Assembly: GCA_023423015.1 (NCBI GenBank)
Contig: JAFAGE010000445.1
Location: 1-22,159, forward strand
Reading direction: 5' to 3'
DNA from: Bacteroidota bacterium
GTDB taxonomy: Bacteria; Bacteroidota; Bacteroidia; Chitinophagales; Chitinophagaceae
DNA length: 22,159 bases
Shown: piece after piece, positions 7,537 to 14,155 of the stretch
Layout of the letters: every line of letters begins with the position of its first letter
Numbering within the stretch: the first letter of the stretch is position 1
Notes under the pieces: generated by a model
The model's input: only the letters and a program-made list of their open reading frames with translations
The model's database searches: none
Told to the model about the DNA's origin: nothing
Program-made: the position numbers and the translations under genes

Positions 7537-7739
7537 TTATTCGTTGACTACTCTCAGGTGGCTGCCCATGTTTTTTTGTTGAAGTTTCTCTATCTGGGAG
7601 CTAAGTTCCTTGATCTGGAGGTGGATCATTTTTACTTCGATAAAAGCCTTTCCGGAAGAATCGCTTTTTCAAAATCGTCTTTAAGTGTGCTAAGTTGCTT
7701 AACCAGGATATCCAAATCTGCATTGATTTGTTGTTGCAT
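7537..7739 (-). pseudogene. Small coiled-coil protein gene broken by a 1-nt deletion in an A-run
   Basis: On the minus strand an ATG at 7739 opens MQQQINADLDILVKQLSTLKDDFEK. After a run of five A (plus-strand T-run 7665-7669) the sensible reading continues in another frame as SDSSGKAFIEVKMIHLQ then IKELSSQIEKLQQKN and stops at 7537. Restoring one A gives a continuous, roughly 68-residue, Gln/Lys-rich, coiled-coil-like protein; as sequenced the first frame stops after about 35 residues. The product is not recognised. It may be a real mutation, programmed slippage or a homopolymer sequencing error. Open frames on other strands here are less protein-like. Confidence 0.4.
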
Positions 7740-7976
7740 AACGATAGGTTTAATGTAAAAAATGTTGAAAACTTATCGTCAACGCATGGTCGAAGGGAAA
7801 CAAAGTGTGCCGTCCTTAATTCGGCACCGTTGATTTGAGAGCTCAAATCATGAAGTGGCCATAAGTAGCAGAAAGGTAACTCAAATCCACGAGGTTACAA
7901 ATTATATTTTTGTCTTGGATTTCACGCAATTCTGAGTCTACGAGGAACCATGTGTAAAGCTTGTGTACGAATGCAA

Positions 7977-8029
7977 AAACCCGGCTATAATGGCGGGTTT
8001 CGCGAACTATCTGATGGTGGAGGTGGCGG
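7977..8029. mobile_element. Left att-like relic: hairpin plus reverse complement of a tmRNA 3' end
   Basis: A hairpin (AAACCCG 7977-7983 / CGGGTTT 7994-8000) is followed 15 nt later by TGGTGGAGGTGGCGG (8015-8029). Read on the minus strand this is CCGCCACCTCCACCA, the form of a tmRNA (ssrA) acceptor end with CCA, followed by a terminator hairpin. No tmRNA body (T-arm, tag ORF) follows, so only the terminal bases are present. The same layout recurs at 12946-12995. This suggests an attachment-site remnant from integration at ssrA. Confidence 0.5.
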
Positions 8030-8111
8030 TGTAGCCTTCCGTGTTTTTGTAGCCTTCCTTTTTTTTAGAACAGTTAGCGATTAGAAATGGTCCACGCCTT
8101 ACACCTTTTTA

Positions 8112-8133
8112 GGAGGGCCTTGTCAAGCCCTCC
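8112..8133 (-). terminator. GGAGGGC/GCCCTCC hairpin downstream of the RRM gene
   Basis: GGAGGGC (8112-8118) pairs with GCCCTCC (8127-8133), with a further TTG/CAA pairing inside. It lies about 30 nt past the stop of the minus-strand RRM gene. No T-run follows on that strand, so terminator function is uncertain. Confidence 0.4.
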
Positions 8134-8162
8134 AACATCAATTGATGAGGCTTAGTCTTTCA

Positions 8163-8432
8163 TTACCACAAATTTAGGCCTCCTCGCTTCTTACGCTCCC
8201 TGGCCAAAGTAACCGACAATGCTCTTCCGTTTATTTCCTTATGGTTAAGCGAAGTAATTGCAAAATTAGCTTCATCTATTGATCCCATAGTCACAAATCC
8301 GAACCCTCGGCTTCTGGAGGATTCCCGATCGACTATTACTTTCGCGGAAGATACGTTGCCAAAACTTTCAAAAAGTTTTCTCAGGTCGTTATCCTGCATA
8401 TGATATCCAATGTTCGCTACGTATAAGTTCAT
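8163..8432 (-). CDS. RRM-domain RNA-binding protein
   Basis: Small (89-residue) protein made almost entirely of one RNA recognition motif: RNP2 is LYVANI (residues 3-8) and RNP1 is RGFGFVTM (residues 42-49). The C-terminal tail is short and basic (ERKKRGGLNLW) instead of the long Gly-rich tail found in many cyanobacterial and Bacteroidota homologues. I chose the ATG at 8432 because family members begin M-N-(L/I)-Y-V; an in-frame ATG four codons upstream (8444) is the alternative. Such proteins bind single-stranded RNA, and some are cold-induced RNA chaperones. A hairpin follows the stop. It sits inside the proposed ssrA island. Confidence 0.88.
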   Translation of the reverse strand: MNLYVANIGYHMQDNDLRKLFESFGNVSSAKVIVDRESSRSRGFGFVTMGSIDEANFAITSLNHKEINGRALSVTLARERKKRGGLNLW

Positions 8433-8444
8433 AACATCTTTCAA

Positions 8445-9006
8445 TTTTAAAAATGAAAAATAAAAATCGTTAAAGGGGGTGATCGCATCAAATACTTAGT
8501 TCCAACGAATCGATTAAAGCCTGCCATAAGTAAATACATTCAATGAAGGTATAGGAATAAACTTCCGTGACATCCCGGGTTAATTTTCATTTCAGATGGT
8601 TTCTTCCACCTTTAGTCAGGATTACTGATGCTAAACGAAGTTTCCTATGTAAAAAACTCAGTGTTTTGGTAAATGTTTGATGATTTGCGATTTTCCTTTC
8701 TCTTTATACACATTTCGCTCCTATCATCACTCGAATGAAAAAACGCACAGTGAAGATTTTTCATTAGTAATATTAAATTGAAGGAGGGCGGGCATAAATA
8801 ATGCTATTTCCACATGCCGCGACTAATAAGCGTGCTGCTTTGATAGTAACATTAGTATCTCGTACGCGGTCAACGTGGACAGATTCACCCTTGATTACGG
8901 GTGGACGTCTCATTAAACCAATGCACCTTTCTTCGAGTATCTATGGTTGTTTAACGTTGACAAACTAAAGAGTATTTTCCAGTTGCAATTGTGTTACCTT
9001 GTTTTT
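8445..9006. other. Gene-free spacer
   Basis: I see no convincing coding region, RNA gene or repeat in this stretch; several stop codons break every frame. It separates the divergently transcribed RRM gene and the small gene at 9007. Confidence 0.5.
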
Positions 9007-9273
9007 ATGTCTGAAACATTCAGGTTTTACTTTCAAGGAAAGCCGCATTTTGCGGAGGTCGTGGTTCTGGCAAGAGAATACCACACCGAGTACAATGTCA
9101 TCCGAATTGACGACGAACTCACAGCAACATATCATCCGCCGTTTATGTTATGGATATACCCTAACGAACCCTGGAAAGCTGGATTCAGTAATGACGAGGG
9201 TGACGCCGGTCGAGCAAGTTTCCTCAAACATATTCATGTCGGTCTTGTTGAACATTTTAAGCACAGAGATTAA
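9007..9273 (+). CDS. Small hypothetical protein
   Basis: 88 residues from the ATG at 9007 (MSETFRFYFQGKPHFAEVVV...); an upstream ATG at 8947 would add 20 hydrophobic residues and is less likely. The product is acidic and aromatic-rich with no signal peptide and no motif I recognise. An overlapping frame (8999-9310) is open but has a low-complexity, shadow-like translation. The next downstream open frame continues in the same reading frame after the TAA. Inside the proposed island. Confidence 0.5.
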   Translation: MSETFRFYFQGKPHFAEVVVLAREYHTEYNVIRIDDELTATYHPPFMLWIYPNEPWKAGFSNDEGDAGRASFLKHIHVGLVEHFKHRD

Positions 9274-9549
9274 TTTGCAGCTCAGACGTACAATGAAGTT
9301 AATTCTCTAGTATTGGCAAGAGAGCTATTCAGCGAATCTTTCGTCAGTGAAGTTTTAAAAGTCATGGGCCGAAAAGCGTTGATGCATAATGATCTAATTG
9401 GTGAAACCTTGAAGGGAATGCAAGGAGAATGTTCAATGTCGGCAAAAATAAGTACCTATGAATACCTAGGCATCTCGCGAATGCCAAAAGAGCCGTATCA
9501 GGTACTCTTCTGGAGAACAAGGATGGGACATCTGTTAGTGGCTTCCTAG
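9274..9549 (+). CDS. Possible small protein, in frame after the previous stop
   Basis: The frame stays open directly after the TAA at 9271-9273 up to the TAG at 9547-9549. Possible starts are the TTG at 9313 (78 residues, M-A-R-E-L-F-S-E...) and the ATG at 9364. Nothing is recognised, and there is no signal peptide or membrane segment. It could be a separate gene, or the second half of one gene split by a nonsense mutation, since the two halves share a frame with no frameshift. Low confidence that it is translated. Confidence 0.3.
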   Translation, partial: FAAQTYNEVNSLVLARELFSESFVSEVLKVMGRKALMHNDLIGETLKGMQGECSMSAKISTYEYLGISRMPKEPYQVLFWRTRMGHLLVAS

Positions 9550-9668
9550 TTACGTTTAAGTAAGGTATACTAATAAATCGGTAACAACTAAATAAGCTTT
9601 GGTTATATTAATGTGAGTTACTGCTACATGGTACAACATAAGTAATGAACCCCTCACCAGTTGTTCTC

Positions 9669-10025
9669 CTAGAGCAGTGGTGTTGGACGATCAGCACTTC
9701 CGAAACGCTCATGAAAGATAAGATCATCTTCCCTTAGTTTCTGCTTCATCCGTGCATTCTCATCATGTATCCAGATAGCTAGATTGGTAGCGTCAATTTC
9801 TGCCTGGTTCAAGACGTTTATATGAGGTAAATTCCTTTGCAATCTGTAATCTTCCGGGCTAATCTGTATGCACCGGATAAACGAGATATTTGGAGAGTGC
9901 TTTGCAACAAGCATATCCTGCACTTGCTGATTCGTAATGTAGGTGCTTGTTTCAATCCATTCTTCTCTAACATCTGGAGCGTCAGCGTGGCTATGGATCC
10001 TGTAACGTACATGATAGTAGAGCAT
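9669..10025 (-). CDS. Small unknown protein, paralogue of the 10594-10800 product
   Basis: 118 residues beginning MLYYHVRYRIHS. Its first 60 residues align without gaps to the protein encoded at 10594-10800; identical positions include Met1, Tyr3, Tyr4, His5, Arg7, Pro17, Glu21, Trp23, Ile24, Leu39, Lys42, His43, Ser48, Ile50, Ile55 and Glu58. The extra C-terminal half (about residues 68-118) is charged and predicted helical. No signal peptide. I do not recognise the family. It is the last gene of a minus-strand run starting at 11486 and lies 104 bp after the preceding gene. Confidence 0.6.
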   Translation of the reverse strand: MLYYHVRYRIHSHADAPDVREEWIETSTYITNQQVQDMLVAKHSPNISFIRCIQISPEDYRLQRNLPHINVLNQAEIDATNLAIWIHDENARMKQKLREDDLIFHERFGSADRPTPLL

Positions 10026-10129
10026 AGCTGTATTGTTTCATTTTACTCAAGTCGCCTGAACCTGCTTAAATCACCCAGCTACATTATTCGGGCTTTAACC
10101 CACACCTCCGACAACAAGACTGAACTGGG

Positions 10130-10393
10130 CTACAGGAGATTTCTATTCCCGCAAACAAATACTTTTTCTTTTCCGTTCGAGGATTGACTAAGGTGCAAGA
10201 GAGTCAACCATTTCATGCTTTGAACCGTGAGAAGGGAACAAGCCACAATGAAGAGCTCGTATGCTGAGTCCTTTATTACCCCAAACAAGTTTTCTTCATC
10301 TCCCTCGTGCCACAGGCAGAACACGGTTGGGTCAACCTGGGAGCCTATTTGAGAGAGTTCGTCCCTGGACATTGTCAGCGAAAAGTATATCAT
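10130..10393 (-). CDS. Small hypothetical protein
   Basis: 87 residues from the ATG at 10393, or 80 from the internal Met8 (MSRDELSQIGSQVD...). Contains a moderately hydrophobic middle (ELFIVACSLLTVQSMKWLTLLHL) that may be one membrane-associated helix. Unrecognised. Its start is 4 bp after the stop of the small membrane-peptide gene, which supports co-transcription with the minus-strand cluster. Confidence 0.42.
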   Translation of the reverse strand: MIYFSLTMSRDELSQIGSQVDPTVFCLWHEGDEENLFGVIKDSAYELFIVACSLLTVQSMKWLTLLHLSQSSNGKEKVFVCGNRNLL

Positions 10394-10397
10394 GGAA

Positions 10398-10541
10398 CTA
10401 TGTTATTTTCGAATAAATTTTTGCTATCGCTATCGTAATTCCGAATGCTAAGACTAGCCATATAACTACTTCGGGATTGTCGAAAGCATTTTCGTTTTCG
10501 TTTTTAAGTGTTGGTTCCAGGCGTCTTTTAGATAAGAGCAT
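10398..10541 (-). CDS. Possible 47-residue single-pass membrane protein
   Basis: From an ATG at 10541: a charged N-terminus (MLLSKRRLEPTLKNENENAF) followed by one hydrophobic helix (VVIWLVLAFGITIAIA) and a short basic tail (KIYSKIT). The frame is open further upstream, to 10652, but that part overlaps the preceding gene and is not protein-like. Its position between two co-directional genes, with 52 bp and 4 bp gaps, is the main support. Unknown function. Confidence 0.4.
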   Translation of the reverse strand: MLLSKRRLEPTLKNENENAFDNPEVVIWLVLAFGITIAIAKIYSKIT

Positions 10542-10593
10542 GTTGATAAGTTTTTTTGTGTAAAAACAGGGTATTGTCAAGCTGACGATGAAA

Positions 10594-10800
10594 CTATGAG
10601 ATGGCAGAATGTGTTTGCTGAAACTCCTCAAGGCAAATTTCTTTACTAACAATCATCGACACCTTGTTCTTGTGCTTGACTTCAAGATATTCCCTGATCC
10701 GGGAGTCGTCCAGAGGGTCATCGAATTGGATCCACATTTCTTTTTCAACCGGAACTCCGGACTGCTCATATACATTGAATCGAAGGTGATAATAGTTCAT
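10594..10800 (-). CDS. Small unknown protein, paralogue of the 9669-10025 product
   Basis: 68 residues, MNYYHLRFNVYEQSG..., matching the first 60 residues of the protein at 9669-10025 in an ungapped alignment with conserved YYHxR, Pro17, E-x-W-I and KH residues. The mixture of short beta-like and helical segments suggests a small alpha/beta domain. No signal peptide, no known motif. It starts 11 bp after the stop of the exported coiled-coil gene, so the two are very probably one transcript. The presence of two diverged copies separated by other small genes argues that the family is real and under selection. Confidence 0.62.
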   Translation of the reverse strand: MNYYHLRFNVYEQSGVPVEKEMWIQFDDPLDDSRIREYLEVKHKNKVSMIVSKEICLEEFQQTHSAIS

Positions 10801-10811
10801 TTATGTGTTCT

Positions 10812-11486
10812 TCAGTTGTTTGCAGATGTCCGTTTTGCTTCGAGATTATTCAATTCAGATCTAAGCCTCTCAACATCTTGTTGTTGAAGCGTTTCTTCAT
10901 TATGCCATAATTGAATGTCAGACTCGAGCCGCGCAATCTTCTTTTTAGCATCCTCTTGCTTATCTCGTAACTCCGCCCATTTCCTCTCCGATTTTGCTAT
11001 TTGCTGCGTTTTTTCCTCCAGTTGTTGGTTGATGTTATAGACGTTAGTTTTTTGAACAAACCCATTCAGAAAATTCTGAGATGCCAGGAAGGTGGCAGAG
11101 TCGGTCTCCACTGAAACAAAGTTGTCATAGCCTTTGCTTACCAGAAGCGTTATAGATGATCGATAATTGTCTACTTCCATAGGATCTACCTTAAAGTACA
11201 AGTCGAGCTTTTGATTAATCAACTCGGGAAGCGCTACTCCTGTAAATTTGTAAAAGCCTTCTTCCTTGTTCTTTTTATTTAAAAAACTGCCACTTTTTTC
11301 GGGCTTGTACCCGGTTTCTTTCAATTTCGCCAGAATGGTTTGTTCGGCCGTTTCGCGGTTAAATGCTAACGGCAGCGTTAATGCAGGTCGCAGCGTTTTC
11401 TTGAATTCTACATTCTTGGGTGAGGATTGTGCAAATGTGATGACAGTTCCTGCCAGCAGGAGAATCATCAAGCCAGTTCTTTTCAT
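10812..11486 (-). CDS. Exported protein with C-terminal coiled coil, unknown function
   Basis: 224 residues. Residues 1-19 (MKRTGLMILLLAGTVITFA) form a Sec signal peptide with likely cleavage before Gln20. The middle (about 30-150) is a soluble alpha/beta domain with no motif I recognise. From about residue 150 to the end there is a strongly charged Gln/Glu/Lys-rich coiled coil (QQLEEKTQQIAKSERKWAEL onward). It is thus likely periplasmic and oligomeric. It is the first gene of the minus-strand cluster running to 9669. The leader just upstream is A-rich without a Shine-Dalgarno site. No clear TAnnTTTG box was found. Confidence 0.75.
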   Translation of the reverse strand: MKRTGLMILLLAGTVITFAQSSPKNVEFKKTLRPALTLPLAFNRETAEQTILAKLKETGYKPEKSGSFLNKKNKEEGFYKFTGVALPELINQKLDLYFKVDPMEVDNYRSSITLLVSKGYDNFVSVETDSATFLASQNFLNGFVQKTNVYNINQQLEEKTQQIAKSERKWAELRDKQEDAKKKIARLESDIQLWHNEETLQQQDVERLRSELNNLEAKRTSANN

Positions 11487-12311
11487 TTTTATTTTTTTTC
11501 AACGGTGATGTCGAATTCCCTCAATGGCTCTTGTACCGTGTTGAAGACGGGGAAACTAATAGAATCCAGATATGATCAGTAGAATGTAAATAGAACGATC
11601 TTATTGTAAAGCTACTCAGCGGATGTAAAGTATGCTATTCTCACCAATTGTTTTAGGCCACACACTTCAAAAAAAGTGCGTGTACCTGTTATTTACCTTG
11701 AATTATCTCGTGATAACCGGCATTTACCAAGAATAATGCGAGTTAAAGGTCTTTTGAGGATGATTGACACGATTTTTTTTCCGGAACCAATTCTTTCCAC
11801 TGGTCTACGCTCTTGGTAGTGACAAAATACCCTCCCGGTAGACACCGGAGGTCGTTAAACCTTATCCAATGAAAGAGCCGCAATGATAGGAAATGTTTTT
11901 GCATGCGAATATTCAGGGGCAAAAAGGATAAAGAAATTCCGCCCGGAATGTCATGCTTTTTTACTGTAAAAATCTTGTGGTGTAGCACCCGAAATTTGCA
12001 CTTAGTTCGTTCCCATCACCCACATTTCTGCGGTACCGGCCTTACTCTGGTATCAGTATACCAGGACGAAACGGCTTGCCAACGGGCAGCCGTTTTTTAT
12101 AAATGGTTGGGGAGCTTTGTGACCGCCCTATGCTGTTAATTCTTACGGAGTTTCTTTTAGCCGTCGTCATTTAGCGTTAGATCTTAACCCACGTTCCGGA
12201 ACCGGTATCAGAATTAAGAATTTTTACATTCTGCATTTTTAATGCCGCTAGATTAAGCTTTTTTATATTTTAGATTCATTCAGAAACGGGAACACAAGAT
12301 CATCACTGATA
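11487..12311. other. Gene-poor spacer
   Basis: About 0.8 kb with no convincing gene. Short open frames exist on both strands (e.g. 11743-11988 minus, 11903-12139 plus) but overlap one another and have atypical composition. An imperfect hairpin (CACACACTT / AAGTGCGTG) lies at 11659-11682. Confidence 0.5.
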
Positions 12312-12880
12312 TTAATCTAAAATAACTTTGATCCTGGTGTGAAGTTTCACCGAAATATGCTTCCTGCCGTAGTGAATTTGCTTTTGACGTAAGGTTATGC
12401 AAGTTGCGAACCTTGATCCATTAGTGTAGTAAGAAAACAAGAAAGATTTCGAGCATCGTTGATTGTTCCTGGTAAAATATCTGCTTTCTCAAAGGCTGCA
12501 ATTTCTTCTGTCGTCAACTTCTTTTTCCTTATAGGCTCCTTCGCAATATGATATTATTTGAATGGGTTTGGTGGTGCGGCTTTCCCTTCTTCGACGGCAT
12601 GCGCATAGTATTCTCCCAGGAACTTAAACTTTTTATGTCGGGTATTGTTGCTGTTTCCTTGTTTCACGAGAAACGCTTCGAAATCCCTTAATGTGTCCAG
12701 CCGAATATCTTCAAAAAATACGTCACGATTAAAGCAGAGTTTTAATTCCTTGCCAAACCTTCGCAACCCTTTTGGCAGCGTTAACCTTTTCCGAGATGAT
12801 GCCAATTATGATATCAGTATCCTCACGCCGAATCACCTGCAAACCATTCCATTGATTCTCTTTTATTTTAAGAAAGTTAA
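12312..12880 (-). pseudogene. Tyrosine recombinase (Bacteroidetes phage-integrase type) relic
   Basis: The minus strand carries pieces of one integrase in three frames. An N-terminal piece reads KENQWNGLQVIRREDTDIII then GIISEKVNAAKRVAK (about 12866-12770). The SAM-like core-binding domain reads DIRLDTLRDFEAFLVKQGNS followed by NNTRHKKFKFLGEYYAHAVE (12554-12805 frame). A TAA at 12554-12556 then interrupts it at ...PPNPFK, where relatives have Gln; the same frame continues KKKLTTEEIAAFEKADILPG then TINDARN. A further shift leads to LFSYYTNGSRFATCITLRQK and a stop at 12312. At least two frameshifts and one nonsense codon, loss of the first 45 or so residues and of the catalytic C-terminal domain make it inactive. 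It lies just inside the right ssrA-like repeat, where an island's integrase is expected. Confidence 0.8.
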
Positions 12881-12945
12881 GGAAAACAGGAGAACAATAA
12901 AGAACAAGGCAAAGCTTGCTTTATCCAGGTGGATTTGACATGAAA

Positions 12946-12995
12946 AGCCCGCTGGAAGCGGGCTCTAATAAAATTAAGGGGTGTGGAGGTGGCGG
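12946..12995. mobile_element. Right att-like relic: hairpin plus ssrA-end-like core
   Basis: A perfect hairpin (AGCCCGCT 12946-12953 / AGCGGGCT 12957-12964, loop GGA) is followed 18 nt later by GTGGAGGTGGCGG (12983-12995), a 13-bp direct repeat of 8017-8029. Spacing and order match the left copy. Composition becomes visibly more GC-rich immediately to the right, where an acyltransferase fragment begins without a start, consistent with an insertion boundary. Confidence 0.55.
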
Positions 12996-13214
12996 CTTCG
13001 CTACATCGGGCGCATCAGCTATCCCATCTTCTACGTCTTCGGGCTGACGATGAAAGTGGAGCGCGGTGCCGCCTTTGTGGCCGCGCCGGTGGGGTTAACC
13101 TTTGTAGCCGCAACAGTGTCTTACTACCTGATTGAAAAAAAGTTTCTGAATCTGAAGGATCGGCTGCAGCACACTAAAAAGACCGACACTCCTGCCGGTC
13201 TTTTAAACCCCTAA
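12996..13214 (+). pseudogene. C-terminal fragment of an acyltransferase-3 family membrane protein
   Basis: Beginning right at the att-like core, the frame reads LRYIGRISYPIFYVFGL and later APVGLTFVAATVSYYLIEKK then FLNLKDRL, matching the last membrane segments and tail (YYLIEK-FL-L) of OafA-type O-acyltransferases (acyltransferase 3 family, about 350 residues). Only about 70 residues remain; the start, the catalytic His and most membrane helices are missing, and the joint after PIFYVFGL looks like an internal deletion. A hairpin overlaps its 3' end. Not expected to be functional. Confidence 0.6.
13177..13204 (+). terminator. Terminator hairpin at the end of the acyltransferase fragment
   Basis: AAAAGACCG (13177-13185) pairs with CGGTCTTTT (13196-13204), giving a stem followed by a T-run. 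It overlaps the last codons of the fragment's open frame. Confidence 0.6.
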
Positions 13215-13436
13215 ACCCTATTTGAGACAGCAGGGGCGATAAAAATATTGTGCCATGTGAAAGCGCGCTGCGCGTTGTTGGGACCGGCAGCGAAACACAC
13301 CACGAATACGAATATTTGGCGCTGTCGTTATAACGTAATTTTATGTTAAGTAGCGCACAGGCCAGGAGGAACAGAAAAAAGGCCGCGCTGCTATTGAATA
13401 CAAATACAGGGTATATTGAGGGGGAAACCCCTATCT

Positions 13437-13613
13437 ATGTCTGTAGCGAACTTTACCGTCGAGGTTGACGGAGTCACCTATCAATGCAAGAGAGAAATAT
13501 TCGGCAAAAGAAAATTAACGCAACCGATTAGCGTCGAAGGCATAGGTATCGAAGACGACCGAAATGAGTATGGATACGAACAAAAGTATCGCTGGAAAGA
13601 TAAAAGGTATTGA
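13437..13613 (+). CDS. 58-residue hypothetical protein
   Basis: Starts at the ATG at 13437 (MSVANFTVEVDGVTYQCK...) with a purine-rich GAGGGGGAA about 10 nt upstream that could act as a ribosome site; an in-frame start at 13416 is less likely. The product is small, soluble and beta-rich, ending in a charged tail (KYRWKDKRY). Not recognised. It lies between an acyltransferase fragment and a truncated integrase, and its 3' end abuts the break point of that integrase. Confidence 0.45.
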   Translation: MSVANFTVEVDGVTYQCKREIFGKRKLTQPISVEGIGIEDDRNEYGYEQKYRWKDKRY

Positions 13614-13619
13614 ACCCAT

Positions 13620-13810
13620 ACCGCTAAATATACTTTTCAGGCGGGCATCGGGGTGGCGCACGACGCGGCCGCCGGAGAACTGGGTATCGAGCACGCGCTC
13701 GCCGACGGGCAGGTATTTGGTTTTGCGGTGGTGATGGACGCGCACGATGATGGGAAATTTACCATCTGCGGAAGTGTAGCGGGTGTCGAGGATCGGGTGA
13801 CCTTGGCCAT
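13620..13810 (-). pseudogene. N-terminal fragment of a second tyrosine recombinase
   Basis: An ATG at 13810 begins MAKVT, and after the apparent loss of one base the reading continues PILDTRYTSADGKFPIIVRV then HHHRKTKYLPVGERVLDTQF and SGGRVVRHPDAR, the arm-binding N-terminal domain of Bacteroidetes integrases. Similarity ends at about 13620. The segment DTQFSGGRVVRHPDA aligns with ENQWNGLQVIRREDT of the relic at 12312-12880, so the two fragments overlap in the family alignment and come from two different integrases rather than one split gene. This one is clearly more GC-rich. Non-functional. Confidence 0.72.
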
Positions 13811-14111
13811 TTTTGCACGATTTATTGCAGATAATTTGCACGAATTTATGGGATTGTCCGGTATTTTATAAAACGATATGGATTTAAGCGAAACATAGTA
13901 CCCGCGCGGGTTTCAAACGATAAAGCCCCATTATCAGGGCTTTATCTTCTGCGGGCTGGGTGGACTTGGCCGGCAAAAAGTCGAACCAGATATGGGAACT
14001 GCTGGGAAGAATCTATACTTTGAAGACTTTTTTTGGACAAACTGAATGCAAGAAACGTAAACGATAAAAATAGCCTTCGATACTACTTTTTTTGATTGGC
14101 CCCTTTCTCCA
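13811..14111. other. Spacer with hairpin and insertion-end-like unit
   Basis: Apart from the hairpin at 13919-13946 and the GTGGACTT unit at 13960 there is no gene. A short direct repeat TTTGCACGA (13813 and 13836 areas) lies upstream of the integrase fragment and might be an arm-type site. Confidence 0.4.
13919..14027. repeat. Insertion-end-like unit A: hairpin plus GTGGACTT tail
   Basis: A perfect 10-bp hairpin (GATAAAGCCC 13919-13928 / GGGCTTTATC 13937-13946) is followed by GTGGACTTGGCCGGCAAAAA at 13960 and AGTCGAACCAGATATGGG. A related unit with hairpin, GTGGACTTAACCAGCAAGAA and AGTCGAACCAAATATGGG lies at 17016-17118, in the same orientation, so the metal cassette is bracketed by the pair. 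By eye the tails are about three-quarters identical over some 65 nt. Confidence 0.6.
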
Positions 14112-14133
14112 TATTTAAGTATTTGCTTAAATA
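14112..14133 (+). promoter_or_regulatory. ArsR/CadC-type operator
   Basis: Perfect 8-bp inverted repeat TATTTAAG (14112-14119) / CTTAAATA (14126-14133) with a 6-nt spacer, the size and AT-rich form of SmtB/ArsR/CadC operators. It covers the -33 element of the promoter, so binding of the sensor encoded just downstream would block transcription of its own operon. Confidence 0.7.
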
Positions 14134-14151
14134 ATTATTTTCCTAATTTTG
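14122..14151 (+). promoter_or_regulatory. Promoter of the arsR-merTP operon
   Basis: TTTG (14122-14125), an 18-nt spacer and TAATTTTG (14144-14151) match the Bacteroidota consensus exactly. The -7 box ends only 4 nt before the ATG at 14156, so the transcript would be leaderless or nearly so if that ATG is used. Confidence 0.7.
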
Positions 14152-14155
14152 CTTC

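Larger units (their letters stand above)
7740..8162. other. Gene-free stretch containing two hairpins and an ssrA-end-like core
   Basis: No convincing protein or RNA gene is seen. It contains the AAACCCG/CGGGTTT hairpin (7977-8000), the ssrA-like 15-mer at 8015-8029 and a GGAGGGC hairpin at 8112-8133, described separately. Confidence 0.5.

Noticed and set aside
7601..7846. 81-residue minus-strand open frame
   Set aside because: It overlaps the small coiled-coil reading in a different frame and has an atypical composition; judged a shadow.
8008..8035. A functional tmRNA or tRNA gene
   Set aside because: Only the acceptor-end bases are present; no T-arm, tag reading frame or 5' half can be found next to either copy.
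8999..9310. 103-residue plus-strand open frame overlapping the gene at 9007
   Set aside because: Ser/Thr/Arg-rich shadow translation; the overlapping frame is more protein-like.
11743..12139. Overlapping short open frames on both strands (11743-11988 minus, 11903-12139 plus)
   Set aside because: Cys/Arg/Leu-rich low-quality translations, no recognisable domain and no supporting start context.
12645..12938. 97-residue plus-strand open frame
   Set aside because: Antisense to the integrase relic, whose minus-strand translations match a known family.
13515..13841. 108-residue minus-strand frame as an intact gene
   Set aside because: Only its first half is integrase-like and it lacks the proper start (one base lost); the second half is antisense to the 58-residue gene, so it is treated as a truncated relic.
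13653..13871. 72-residue plus-strand open frame
   Set aside because: Complement of the integrase arm-binding domain; a shadow.
13960..14060. Conserved short protein tail (VDLAGKKSNQIW...) encoded by unit A and unit B
   Set aside because: Both units can be read as similar peptides, but differences are not concentrated at third codon positions and no start is present; nucleotide-level relics are the simpler reading.
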